A DNA stretch of 64,000 nucleotides from Pseudobutyrivibrio sp. YE44 (GTDB lineage Bacteria > Bacillota > Clostridia > Lachnospirales > Lachnospiraceae). Shown piece by piece: positions 8,941 through 17,454 of this stretch (its first letter is position 1; the number at the start of each line of letters is the position of its first letter). The stretch is from NCBI RefSeq assembly GCF_900104335.1, contig NZ_FMXT01000003.1:62001-126000 (forward strand), in the 5' to 3' direction. A model generated the notes under the pieces. The model was given only the letters and a program-made list of their open reading frames with translations, ran no database searches and had not been told where the DNA came from. A program made the translations under genes and the position numbers.

Positions 8941-9615
8941 ATGGGGGAGTTGATGGAGTATGAACTTAACGCATCTATGATGTGTGCCAACTATGGACAT
9001 TTGGCAAGAGAGGTGACAGAGCTGGAGGAGGCAGGAATTGATTCCTTCCACATCGACATTATGGATGGACGCTACGTGCCAAACTATGCCATGTCCCTAA
9101 ACGACATGAGCTATATTGCCAACACCACCTTCAAGCCGCTGGATGTACATTTGATGATTGAGCATCCAAGCAGTAATATCGAGCTTTTTATCAGGAATCT
9201 TCGTAAAGGAGATACTATTTATATTCATCCGGAGGCAGAATATCATCCTTCCACAACTCTGCAGAAGATTATTGATGCAGGTATGACGCCTGGAATCGCC
9301 ATCAATCCTGGCACCAGTGTGGAAACTGTCATGGAAATGCTGAGGATTGTGGATAAGGTTTTGGTAATGTCGGTTAATCCTGGAAATGCTGGCCAGATGT
9401 ATCTACCTTATGTTGGCAAGAAGGTGGAATATCTGATTGAGCTGAAGGAGAAGATGGGGTTCAAGCTATACTGGGATGGAGCTTGCTCGGCCAATAAAAT
9501 TCAGACCTATGGACCAATGGGAGTGGACGGTTTCGTGCTAGGAACCACGCTGCTGTTTGGACGGGGAAGAGAGTATAAGGATATTTTGAGGGATATAAGA
9601 GAGATGAGGTTTTAG
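8941..9615 (+). CDS. Ribulose-phosphate 3-epimerase family protein
   Basis: 224 residues with the TIM-barrel epimerase pattern. The metal ligands of the family are present: His37 and Asp39 in FHIDIMDG, His70 in VHLMIEHP, and an Asp in WDGACS. The usual DGHFVPN is DGRYVPN, and the VDGG loop is WDGACS, so it is a divergent member and probably not the housekeeping pentose-pathway enzyme. In this cassette it would supply ribulose 5-phosphate (or a related pentulose phosphate) to the reductase two genes down. ATG 8941 directly follows the upstream stop and has GAGGAGG 5 bases before it; ATG 8953 is an alternative. Confidence 0.78.
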   Translation: MGELMEYELNASMMCANYGHLAREVTELEEAGIDSFHIDIMDGRYVPNYAMSLNDMSYIANTTFKPLDVHLMIEHPSSNIELFIRNLRKGDTIYIHPEAEYHPSTTLQKIIDAGMTPGIAINPGTSVETVMEMLRIVDKVLVMSVNPGNAGQMYLPYVGKKVEYLIELKEKMGFKLYWDGACSANKIQTYGPMGVDGFVLGTTLLFGRGREYKDILRDIREMRF

Positions 9616-9616
9616 C

Positions 9617-10312
9617 GTGACGGTTGCTATTGTTCTTGCAGGTGGAAAAGGGGCCAGACTGGGGGCCAACGTGCCGAAGGCTTATGTGGAAGTTGTAGGT
9701 AAGCCTTTGATTGTGTATTGCCTTGAAACCTTGGAAAACAATGACTTGATTTCAGGTATACAAATTGTGGCTGAGGATACGTGGATTCCAGAAATTGAAG
9801 AGTGGCTTCGTAAATACGGATTGAGAAAAAAGCTGATGGGCTTTTCTGCTCCAGGGGAAAATAGGCAACTTTCTATTTTCAATGCCCTTATGGACTTGAA
9901 GGACAAGATTAGTGACGAGGATTATGTGTTTATTCATGACAGCGCCAGACCTCTTTTGTCAGATATGATGATTAAAAAATCTATTGCGGGAATGGAGGGT
10001 TATGATGGCGTGATTCCTGTGCTTCCAATGAAGGACACAGTGTATGTCAGCAGTGATGGCAAGCAGATTGATTCTCTTTTGAAGCGTCAGGAGATTTTCG
10101 CAGGCCAGGCACCAGAGACCTTTGTGTTTGGAAAATATTTGAAGGCAAATGAACAGGTGATGGCATCCGGAGAGATTGATGTGATAAATGGATCAACAGA
10201 GCCTGCGGTGAAGGCGGGTATGAAGATGCATTTGATTCCTGGAGATGAGAGGAATTTCAAGATTACTACCCAGGAGGACTTGGATAGGTTTACGGAGATG
10301 GTGAAGGGATAG
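9617..10312 (+). CDS. IspD/TarI-family cytidylyltransferase
   Basis: 231 residues with the nucleotidyltransferase fold. The CTP-binding loop IVLAGGKGARLGANVPKAY is at the N-terminus, HDSARPL near residue 113, and a central VIPVLPMKDTV. IspD and TarI have nearly the same signatures. Context favours a TarI-like role, making CDP-ribitol from ribitol 5-phosphate, because it lies between a pentulose-phosphate epimerase and a polyol-phosphate dehydrogenase next to a TagF-like transferase; no isoprenoid genes are near. GTG start at 9617, one base after the upstream stop. Confidence 0.75.
   Translation: MTVAIVLAGGKGARLGANVPKAYVEVVGKPLIVYCLETLENNDLISGIQIVAEDTWIPEIEEWLRKYGLRKKLMGFSAPGENRQLSIFNALMDLKDKISDEDYVFIHDSARPLLSDMMIKKSIAGMEGYDGVIPVLPMKDTVYVSSDGKQIDSLLKRQEIFAGQAPETFVFGKYLKANEQVMASGEIDVINGSTEPAVKAGMKMHLIPGDERNFKITTQEDLDRFTEMVKG
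9809..9818 (+). repeat. CGTAAATACG chromosomal 10-mer (first of eight)
   Basis: The 10-mer occurs at 9809, 10680, 34054, 35270, 38948, 40623, 55416 and 58518 (start positions). All are inside coding regions and all read CGTAAATACG on the + strand; the reverse form CGTATTTACG was not seen. Four are read as Arg-Lys-Tyr, three as Val-Asn-Thr, and one is antisense in a minus-strand histidine kinase gene, so protein conservation does not explain the word. It is an inverted repeat CGTA-AA-TACG, preceded by T or A in every case. Confidence 0.7.
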
Positions 10313-10391
10313 TTTGGTAGCGATTTAGAATAGTGTGTTGCTGGGATATTTTGTAAAGGGTTTTTGAGAATTAGATTAGAGAGACAGAGTT

Positions 10392-11471
10392 ATGAAGGGA
10401 TTGGTGTTAAGAGCTCCAGAGAAAATTGCAATAGAGGAAGTGGCTTGTCCGAAGCCTGGTGCAGATGAGGTGCTGGTGAAGGTGCAGGCTTGTGGAATCT
10501 GCGGCTCGGACATTCCAAGGGCCTATAGAGATGGGGCTCACAATATGCCTCTTATCATCGGACATGAGTTTGCAGGAGTGGTGGAAGCTGTTGGTTCAGA
10601 GGCTTCAGAAGCTTGGGTTGGAAAGCGTGTCGGTGTATTCCCTCTTATCCCCTGTATGAAATGCGTCTGCTGTAAAATTCGTAAATACGAAATGTGTTCG
10701 TCTTATTCTTATTTGGGAAGTCGTCGGGATGGAGGCTTTGCTGAATATGTGACTGTGCCTGAGTGGAACTTGATAGAGCTTCCTGATAAGGTGGACTTTG
10801 ATGCAGCAGCAATGCTGGAACCAATGGCCGTGGCAGTTCACGCTATCAGGCAGGCTTTCAGAACAAAGGGATATGATGTAGACGATGTGTCTGCGCTTGC
10901 GGATAAGAAGTTTGTGGTAGTGGGGCTTGGCACCATCGGTCTTTTGGTGGTAATGTTCCTAAAGGATTTAGGTTTTAAAAACGTATATACGATAGGAAAT
11001 AAAGAGCTGCAGAAGAAAATGGTTACAAGCCTTGGCGTGGATGAGGATGATTATTGTGATATAAATGTTTGGGATGAAATCGATTGGATAAGAGGAAACA
11101 CAGGTGTTAAAGGGGCCGACTTCTTATTTGAATGTGTCGGCAATAGCCGGTCGCTGGATGCGTGCATTTATGGAGCTACACCTGAAGGTGTTGTTTGCAC
11201 AGTTGGAAATCCTTCTGGGGACATGGACTTACACCGCCACGCATATTGGCAGATTCTTCGAAACCAGCTTACGTTAGTGGGCACCTGGAATTCATCCTTC
11301 ACACATGAAGCTGATGATGACTGGCATTATGTTTTGAAGCGATTGCAGCAGGGGGGCATTCATCCTGAGAAGCTAATAACTCATAGATTCACATTGGAGG
11401 ATATAGTGGAAGGCTTTGAGATTATGAGGGATAAGAAGGAAGCTTATGTGAAGGTGATGGCGGAGATGTAG
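10392..11471 (+). CDS. Zinc-dependent polyol-phosphate dehydrogenase (GatD/TarJ-like)
   Basis: 359-residue medium-chain dehydrogenase. Catalytic zinc ligands are Cys37 (CGICGSD) and His58-Glu59 (GHEF). Structural zinc Cys residues are at 88, 91, 94 and 102. The Rossmann motif is VVGLGTIGLL near residue 175. Sequence character is closest to galactitol-1-phosphate dehydrogenases (CGSDIPR...GAHNMPLI). In this cassette the likely reaction is NAD(P)H reduction of ribulose 5-phosphate to ribitol 5-phosphate, the TarJ step, but the exact polyol is inference. It starts 79 bases after the cytidylyltransferase with no terminator between. It contains one CGTAAATACG site (10680-10689). Confidence 0.78.
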   Translation: MKGLVLRAPEKIAIEEVACPKPGADEVLVKVQACGICGSDIPRAYRDGAHNMPLIIGHEFAGVVEAVGSEASEAWVGKRVGVFPLIPCMKCVCCKIRKYEMCSSYSYLGSRRDGGFAEYVTVPEWNLIELPDKVDFDAAAMLEPMAVAVHAIRQAFRTKGYDVDDVSALADKKFVVVGLGTIGLLVVMFLKDLGFKNVYTIGNKELQKKMVTSLGVDEDDYCDINVWDEIDWIRGNTGVKGADFLFECVGNSRSLDACIYGATPEGVVCTVGNPSGDMDLHRHAYWQILRNQLTLVGTWNSSFTHEADDDWHYVLKRLQQGGIHPEKLITHRFTLEDIVEGFEIMRDKKEAYVKVMAEM

Positions 11472-11588
11472 AAGGATGTAGTAGAAATAGTAGCAGAATA
11501 AGGAGGGGGTATCAGAGTTGATGCTTATATAATAGGGATAATTGGAGCTGCTGGCTTGGGCTGGTGGCTCTTTTTGGTTTAATCACAA

Positions 11589-12341
11589 ATGATCACAAAA
11601 GGGAGATCAAATCATTATGTTATAGAGTTAAAAGAAAATCTTGATGAATGGAATGCTCCATTATTGTTTGCGGGTATGGTAAAAAATGGGAAATATACTA
11701 TTCCGAGGAATTACGCCAGGTTGTGGGTGGTTTAACGTGTTATTCCTCCCAACAGACAAAATATTGGAATTATCTTAAAAAATGCAGGATTAAACAAATA
11801 TGATGAAGCAAAACTTTTAGAATTAAGTGATGGAAAATCTTCACAGGATGATTGTTATGTTAAGCGAATAAAAAAGAATCAAATCCCTGATTGGGTGAAG
11901 GAGCGACAGAAAAACAATATATATGAGTGTTTTCCAATAGTCGAAAACAGAATAATATGTCTGTTAAATGATGATACTGTTCTTGAGGTGGACCTAAGAA
12001 AATGTTTAGAAGACGTTCCAAAACTTGAAACAATCCTTTCTAATGAGAGGTTGCTTTCAACTTTAAAGGTCGATGCTGGTGGATATAGTGTTTCTATAAA
12101 TGAAGATATTATTATAGAGAAGAGAGTACTCTTAGAACATGGAATTGTGATACCAATTTATGCACAAGTGTTTAGGGATTTTGCAAAGCATAGTATAGTC
12201 AATACGACAGAGGCTTGTACTATGTTGGAGTGCACAAGGCAGAACATGAGTCACTTAATCAAGACAAATGTACTTCATCCGTTAAAGAACGGTTGGAGAG
12301 AAAATGTATTCTTAAGGGGAGAGATAACAAGTGTAGATTGA
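11589..12341 (+). pseudogene. Broken DUF2442-like / helix-turn-helix gene with in-frame stop
   Basis: A single frame runs from ATG 11589 to the stop at 12339-12341, interrupted only by TAA at 11733-11735. The 48 codons before it end ...TIPRNYARLWVV and the frame resumes RVIPPNRQNIGIILK, which reads as one continuous domain. After ~residue 105 comes a DUF2442-like region (LLNDDTVLEVDL ... LKVDAGGYSVSINEDIII) and a C-terminal helix-turn-helix (TTEACTMLECTRQNMSHLIK). Function of intact relatives is unknown to me. A GTG at 11895 could restart the C-terminal half. The nonsense codon suggests decay at the edge of the island, barring a sequencing error. Confidence 0.6.
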
Positions 12342-12405
12342 TAAAGACGATAAAATTAGACAAAATTTATGTCTATGTAAAACAATATAAACATTATGAG
12401 AACTA

Positions 12406-12433
12406 TTGAAGTAATCAATCGAACCGTTATAAT
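12406..12433 (+). promoter_or_regulatory. Sigma-A-type promoter for the DUF4869 gene
   Basis: TTGAAG (12406-12411), 16-bp spacer, TATAAT (12428-12433), 38 bases before ATG 12472. This is the clearest promoter near the island's left edge. Confidence 0.65.
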
Positions 12434-12471
12434 GAAATTAATAATCCAACAAATCAAGGAAGAGTAATTAT

Positions 12472-12909
12472 ATGCTAAATATTTATTTTGGGGAAAGAGA
12501 AAAAGTAATGCATGGACCAACCTGGTTTAGATTTAACTATCGTTCGGAGTGGTTAGCTGATTCTTTAGTTCAGGAGATGATGGAAAGCATAGATAAGTCG
12601 AGCTACAAGGGTGGAGAGCTGATTGAAAGTGAAGTCCTAGGTCCAATTCCACCAGAAAGATTATCTGGAGGATTACAAACATTAATATCGATTTATGAGC
12701 GACCTGATTTGATGTTCAATGCGACCAGTTGTGGTGAGAATTGTGCAAAATGGTTAATAGAAATAGGAAAAAGAAAAGATGTTACCGTTAATCTTAGGTA
12801 TCTAATGCCATTTGACGACGCTGAAACCTTTGAAATAAATATTTTGAATGATAATTGTATTGTTCATAACATGAGTGAGTACTTAGAATTGGCTATTAAA
12901 TATGTATAG
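12472..12909 (+). CDS. DUF4869-like protein
   Basis: 145 residues starting MLNIYFGE, with a central conserved-looking segment LGPIPPERLSGGLQTLI and C-terminal acidic beta-rich part. The start and SGGLQ..I region match the DUF4869 proteins common in Lachnospiraceae accessory DNA; function is unknown. It has its own promoter and is followed 21 bases later by a broken P-loop gene, a pairing that suggests a two-gene accessory module that has lost its ATPase. AT-rich composition like the rest of the island. Confidence 0.6.
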   Translation: MLNIYFGEREKVMHGPTWFRFNYRSEWLADSLVQEMMESIDKSSYKGGELIESEVLGPIPPERLSGGLQTLISIYERPDLMFNATSCGENCAKWLIEIGKRKDVTVNLRYLMPFDDAETFEINILNDNCIVHNMSEYLELAIKYV

Positions 12910-12930
12910 TAAGTGGAGAACGTTTGACTG

Positions 12931-13708
12931 ATGAAGGGCAAACATAGAATAATTATTGAAACAGAAAAATTAAAATACGAGTTTACTATTAAGAGGAATA
13001 TTACAATTATTCAGGGAGATAGTGCTACTGGAAAAACTACGTTGATTGACTTGCTTCGTTTGTATAGCCAATTTAAAGATGATAGCGGTATTATGCTTCA
13101 GTCGGATGTTCCATGTGTGGTTTACTCAGGAGATAGTCAGAGTTGGAATATTATTCTAGAAACGTATAAAAACAGTATAGTATTCTTTGACGAGGATTAT
13201 TCATTTATTTACACGAAGGAATTTGCTGATAAAATTCAGAACACATCAAATTACTATGTGTTGATAACAAGGCAACCACTGTACAATATACCTTATAGCA
13301 TACAAGAAATATATGGTATTAGGACTACAGGAAAGTATCACTATCCAGATAAGATTTATCATGAATTTTACAATATCTATATGGAAAAACAGATTGAACC
13401 TGAAAAAGATGTTATAGTCATGGTGGAGGATTCTAAGTCGGGCTATCAGTTCTATTCATCTGTTTTTGGAAATAACAGATGTATTTCTGTGGATGGAAAT
13501 TCTTGATTCTCCAGAAGATTTTATTACTAGTGAAGATTATTTTAGCTGGGAAAGATATTTTACTGATCTCTTAATAAAATCAACAGCGGAAGATTCGGTG
13601 AAAAGATATGACAAGTCGACACTAAAGCCGTTTTATACCGAGGGGAAGAATCGACAACAGATTCTGAGTGTCTTACCAAAAGAAATAAGGGATGCTATTT
13701 GTGAATAA
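12931..13708 (+). pseudogene. P-loop ATP-binding protein gene, broken by deletion/frameshift
   Basis: The frame from ATG 12931 has a Walker A motif GDSATGKTT at residue ~29 and a VFFDEDY Walker-B-like motif near 90, and stops at 13504-13506 right after CISVDGNS. A second frame overlapping it from about 13484 continues WMEILDSPEDF ... ITSEDYFSWERYFTDLL to 13706-13708. Relatives as I recall them have roughly a hundred further residues between these parts, so an out-of-frame internal deletion at ~13500 is likelier than a one-base shift. Probably non-functional partner of the DUF4869 gene. Confidence 0.55.
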
Positions 13709-13710
13709 GA

Positions 13711-13750
13711 GTAAAGTGAAGGCGGCGCCAATGCGCCGCTTTCACTTTAC
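13711..13750 (+). terminator. Strong hairpin closing the DUF4869 unit
   Basis: GTAAAGTGAA (13711-13720) with TTCACTTTAC (13741-13750), continued by GCGGCGC (13722-13728) with GCGCCGC (13733-13739), loop CAAT; 18 pairs including one G.U. There is no U-run after it on either strand, so it may also act as an mRNA 3' protective structure. Confidence 0.7.
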
Positions 13751-14182
13751 CTAAATATATTTCAAGAAAATTCGCAACATTCTGTGAAAACAGGAGTACT
13801 TTCCGACAAAATAGAGTAGAATAGTGACTAAGAACCTATGGTATTAGGTAGATGGTTCATCGCATCTTGATAAATAAATATAGAGGGCGCCAATTAAAAA
13901 ACTCCTTGAAATAATCCTTGGCAAGAAGTGCGAAAATTTATTTGCAATATGTCGAAAATGATTGCAATTAATTAGTAAACTGTTACAAAAGTGAAAATTA
14001 ATCGATTTTCAACACATTTTTTTAACAATTAGGGTTTAGTATAAGCATACTCACACCGATATAGACACTATAGGGGGTGAGTCGCGCGAAACTGAAACAA
14101 CTGAATAATATAAAATTGAATATTGGAAAACTGAATATCGAGGTAATGGAGAATTGTACAGAAAGATTTGGAGGGCTTAGAC
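13751..14182. other. Gene-free region before the surface-protein genes
   Basis: About 430 AT-rich bases with no convincing ORF. It contains a weak hairpin ACCTA/TAGGT near 13836, a T-run followed by AACAATTAGGG, and TATAAG near 14040 that could be a -10 element without a good -35. I infer that the promoter of the surface-protein genes lies here. Confidence 0.3.
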
Positions 14183-14710
14183 GTGTCAGATAATACAAAC
14201 AGCAAAGGAAGTAACAGTTTAAAGATTGCGATAGTAGTTGGAATAGTTGTTATAGTAGCTTTGCTGGGGGTGATTATCTTCCTGTTGGTAGGAAAAGACA
14301 AAGCGGAAGAGCCTGAAAAGAGGAATGTTGTAGTAACCCAAGACAATGTAGATGACGTTGTAGAAGAAATGACAATGGCGGATTATGTTGAACCTGGTTA
14401 TTATGACACACAAATGAGTACTACATGGACGTTTGCTACGGGATCCGACGTTTCGGAGGATGCATATGTTGCAAATGATGTTAGCAATACTAATGATGTG
14501 TACTTTGATGTGGTTATGGCAGACGATGAAAGCAATGTTATTTATAAGTCACCTGTCCTTCCAAGGGGAAGTGAGATAAAGACGATTGCTTTGGATACTC
14601 CATTAGACGCGGGTACTTACGATTGTGTTTGTATTTACCATCTTATTGATGAAGAACAAAAAACAGTAAGTACTTTGAGAATTGGTATTACTATTGTAGT
14701 AAACCAATAA
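14183..14710 (+). CDS. Single-pass membrane protein with extracellular beta domain
   Basis: 175 residues from GTG 14183, chosen because GGAGGG lies 7 bases upstream; the longer TTG start at 14168 would bury that site. Residues ~14-38 are one hydrophobic helix (IAIVVGIVVIVALLGVIIF), followed by a charged linker and an extracellular beta-rich domain of ~110 residues starting at GYYDTQMSTTWTF. Proteins of this type occur beside secreted surface proteins in Lachnospiraceae; function is not known to me. The following gene is the secreted surface protein, 81 bases away with no terminator, so they are likely co-expressed. Confidence 0.6.
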   Translation: MSDNTNSKGSNSLKIAIVVGIVVIVALLGVIIFLLVGKDKAEEPEKRNVVVTQDNVDDVVEEMTMADYVEPGYYDTQMSTTWTFATGSDVSEDAYVANDVSNTNDVYFDVVMADDESNVIYKSPVLPRGSEIKTIALDTPLDAGTYDCVCIYHLIDEEQKTVSTLRIGITIVVNQ

Positions 14711-14791
14711 GAATTATCATGGTAACAATTGTTTTACAAAACCCTTGCCACGGATGGTAGGGAAGATAAGTCTTTCAAGGAGGAAAAGCCC

Positions 14792-15901
14792 ATGAAATGT
14801 AAAAGAATTCTAGCAGTAGCAATGGCAACTACATTGGTGTTTGCTATGTCCATAACAGCATTTGCTGAGGACACAGAGCCTGTAACAACAGGTACAACAA
14901 CTGGTGCAGGTACATCTGAAGGTCACGTTAATCAGAAAAAGATTGACGTTATTTTACCTACAGAAGTAGCAGCTTCAACTTTTGCTTACACAATGGATCC
15001 TGAACGTTTGATTGCTACAACTAGCGGTGGAAAGTGGACAGCATCTTCATTCCCAACAGGAACAGATGATAAAGGTGTATATTTCGCAGTAGGAAAGGTT
15101 GGTGGAGATGGCGCAGATAAGGATAATACTAGATATGCGGCAACTTCAACAGAGCTTACAGTAACAAATAAGAGTAGCCATAAGATTAATCTTACAGTAA
15201 AGGCAGAGACAGTTGCAGGCGCTAAGGATATTCCATTAGTTGCAAAAGCAGATTTGACCGATCCTGAGGAAGCTGGATTATATCTAGGACTTATTGTAGG
15301 TTCTGAGACAGCAGTGGCTCTTTCTGAAACTGAAGCAGTTTCAAAAACAGTTGAGATTGCAGGTACTCCTGGAAATTATAAAATAGCACCAAAAGCAGAT
15401 AAGAGTGGTTATGAATATAGAGTATTGACACTAGCTGAGTATCAGACAAAGACAGATAATTCATCAGCTACTGAAGCTGATTTCTTAAATACTTGGGCAA
15501 AGACCACTTTTAAGCTTGAGGGCGAGACAACAACAGGTAAGGAGATTGAGTCAGATACAACAGCTCCTTCAATTAAGGTTACTTGGTCATATGAAGATCC
15601 AGAAGCTTCTACACCAGCTACAATCGAGTTGCTGACAGGTGGAGATGGTACAACTTACGTTGCAGCAGCACCAGAGGGTGGTTTTACAACTACATTAGAA
15701 GCTAGTAAGATTACAAGTGTAAAAGCTAACAATGTAGATGTAACTGCTAAGGCATCTATAGGTAGAAATATGATTATCGTTTCATGGCCAGATATAAAGA
15801 CTGCCTTAGATATTAGTTCATTTGCAGATATAGATGGTGGTAAGTTAAATATGGAATACGTATATGATGGCACTACATATAAGGGCACATATACACCATA
15901 A
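14792..15901 (+). CDS. Secreted surface protein, family shared with 44897-46399
   Basis: 369 residues from ATG 14792, which has AAGGAGG 8 bases upstream; an in-frame TTG at 14729 is ignored. A clear signal peptide (MKCKRILAVAMATTLVFAM ... AFA) is followed by a Thr-rich stretch and a beta-rich body. The body begins KKIDVILPTEVAASTFAYTMDPE, continues with LTVTNKSSHKINLTVKAE, and includes IKVTWSYE; the same landmarks in the same order occur in the protein at 44897-46399. No LPXTG, S-layer-homology or transmembrane anchor is seen, so it is exported but its attachment is unclear. Followed by a strong terminator. Confidence 0.65.
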   Translation: MKCKRILAVAMATTLVFAMSITAFAEDTEPVTTGTTTGAGTSEGHVNQKKIDVILPTEVAASTFAYTMDPERLIATTSGGKWTASSFPTGTDDKGVYFAVGKVGGDGADKDNTRYAATSTELTVTNKSSHKINLTVKAETVAGAKDIPLVAKADLTDPEEAGLYLGLIVGSETAVALSETEAVSKTVEIAGTPGNYKIAPKADKSGYEYRVLTLAEYQTKTDNSSATEADFLNTWAKTTFKLEGETTTGKEIESDTTAPSIKVTWSYEDPEASTPATIELLTGGDGTTYVAAAPEGGFTTTLEASKITSVKANNVDVTAKASIGRNMIIVSWPDIKTALDISSFADIDGGKLNMEYVYDGTTYKGTYTP

Positions 15902-15923
15902 TATAAAATAAAATAATAGTTTG

Positions 15924-15959
15924 GCCCCTAATTGGCGAAAGCCGATTAGGGGCTTTTTT
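15924..15959 (+). terminator. Strong intrinsic terminator/attenuator ahead of the glycan island
   Basis: A 13-bp stem, GCCCCTAATTGGC (15924-15936) with GCCGATTAGGGGC (15941-15953), loop GAAA, then six Ts. The SD of the next gene starts at 15962 and its start codon is 15974, so no promoter fits between. Confidence 0.9.
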
Positions 15960-15973
15960 GTGGAGGGATTATT

Positions 15974-17452
15974 TTGTCGAATTATCTGATGGATTATGTA
16001 TTTAATTCTAATAAAAATGATGAAACTTCAGCAATAGAAACAGAAAATAGAACTATTAAGTATGAAGAATTAATTAATTCGTCAAATGTTCTTGCTAAGT
16101 CGTTATCTGATTTAGATATATATAAGCGACCAGTTGTTCTTGTGATGGGAACAATAGAGAACTATCTCTTGGCTATCATGTCAGTTATTATAAGTGGAAA
16201 TTATTTTATATTAGTAGAAAAGAATACTCCTATAAATAGAACTATTAGTATTATAAGAAGTTTAGATAATCCTATTGTATTAGTAGATATTAGTTGCAAA
16301 AGCATAATGGAAAACTTGGGAGTAGAGTATGAGATATATGAAGAATTAATTGAAAGTAAAATGGATGGGAATTATGTTGAAAAAGAAACGTTAGGAGAAG
16401 ATATTTTTACCATCATATATACATCAGGAACGACAGGACATCCTAAGGGGGTTGTTATAAGTAATTATGCTATGGTGAGCAGAATTGCATCTATGAAAGA
16501 TAGCTGTAATTTTGAAGAAAGAATAATGGTTGTATCTGCATTTTCTACTATTCTATCGATAATGTCTTTTTTTTGTATATATAAAAGTCATGGAACTATT
16601 TCTATTATGAATGATAAAGGCGGTGGGCCAGCATCATTAGTGAGATTTATACAGGATAAACACCCAAGTATGTTAATTGGAACACCAAGTTGGATATATA
16701 TGTTCTTACAATACAGATTTATTGAGAAGTATAAAATTGACTCTCTGAAAAGAATTTGTCTAGCAGGCTCTGAATTGAAAAAAGATTTAGTAAAAAGATT
16801 AAAAGGAGAAATCCCTGATGTCGAGGTTATAAATTGGTATGGTGCAACAGAGACTGTTGGAGTAATAATTGGAATAAATATTAAGGAGACAAACATTGAT
16901 TCTGGAAGTATTCCAATTGGTACTCCCTATAAAAATGTGAAAATACATATAAGAGACGATGTTGCTAAAGAAGTTGAGAACGGAGAAATTGGCGAATTAT
17001 ATGTAGAGACAGATGGTTTATATAGTAATTATTTACCGGAAAGTGAAAACAGAAATATCATTTTTATGAAAAAGGATAACGGTTTTAGCTGTGAATATAG
17101 AACAGGGGATTTGGTAAAAAAAATAGGAGATACAATTTATTATATAGGAAGAATAGATAATCAAATAAAGCACAAAGGATACAGAATCGAGTTAGAGGAA
17201 ATTGACAAAATGGTTGAACAGGTAGAATGTGTCTATGAGGCTGCTACAGTATATTATGAAGATAGAATAATTGTATTTTTTGAGGGAGAGGTAGATGAAG
17301 GTTTTCTTGCTGATATTGTAAATGAGAAACTGCCTGTGTATATGAGACCATATGAGTACATAAGAATAAAAAAAATTATCCGAAATAATAATGGTAAAGT
17401 GGATAGAAAGCAATTGGTAGAATATTATTTGAGGGAAAGAGAAAGCGTGTAG
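15974..17452 (+). CDS. Free-standing adenylation enzyme (AMP-forming ligase, NRPS/DltA-like)
   Basis: 492 residues, the length of a stand-alone adenylation domain. Core motifs are present: IYTSGTTGHPKG near residue 149, WYGATET near 292, YRTGDLV near 377, GRIDNQIKHKGYRIELEEI near 395-412, and a terminal NNGKVDRKQL carrying the A10 lysine. Such enzymes activate an amino or carboxylic acid as the AMP ester and load it on a carrier protein thiol. The likely carrier is the 76-residue ACP two genes downstream. Substrate is unknown. TTG start 15974 has GGAGGG 6 bases before it. A strong terminator lies immediately upstream. Confidence 0.85.
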   Translation: MSNYLMDYVFNSNKNDETSAIETENRTIKYEELINSSNVLAKSLSDLDIYKRPVVLVMGTIENYLLAIMSVIISGNYFILVEKNTPINRTISIIRSLDNPIVLVDISCKSIMENLGVEYEIYEELIESKMDGNYVEKETLGEDIFTIIYTSGTTGHPKGVVISNYAMVSRIASMKDSCNFEERIMVVSAFSTILSIMSFFCIYKSHGTISIMNDKGGGPASLVRFIQDKHPSMLIGTPSWIYMFLQYRFIEKYKIDSLKRICLAGSELKKDLVKRLKGEIPDVEVINWYGATETVGVIIGINIKETNIDSGSIPIGTPYKNVKIHIRDDVAKEVENGEIGELYVETDGLYSNYLPESENRNIIFMKKDNGFSCEYRTGDLVKKIGDTIYYIGRIDNQIKHKGYRIELEEIDKMVEQVECVYEAATVYYEDRIIVFFEGEVDEGFLADIVNEKLPVYMRPYEYIRIKKIIRNNNGKVDRKQLVEYYLRERESV

Positions 17453-17454
17453 CT

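Noticed and set aside
9617-10312. Housekeeping ispD
   Set aside because: Motifs alone would allow it, but the cassette context (pentulose-phosphate epimerase, polyol-phosphate dehydrogenase, TagF-like transferase) fits a TarI-like role better. Kept as family-level call without a symbol.
11519-11583. Short hydrophobic frame (GIIGAAGLGWWLFLV) before the broken DUF2442-like gene
   Set aside because: No valid start codon in frame; could be a remnant of a small membrane gene but cannot be supported.
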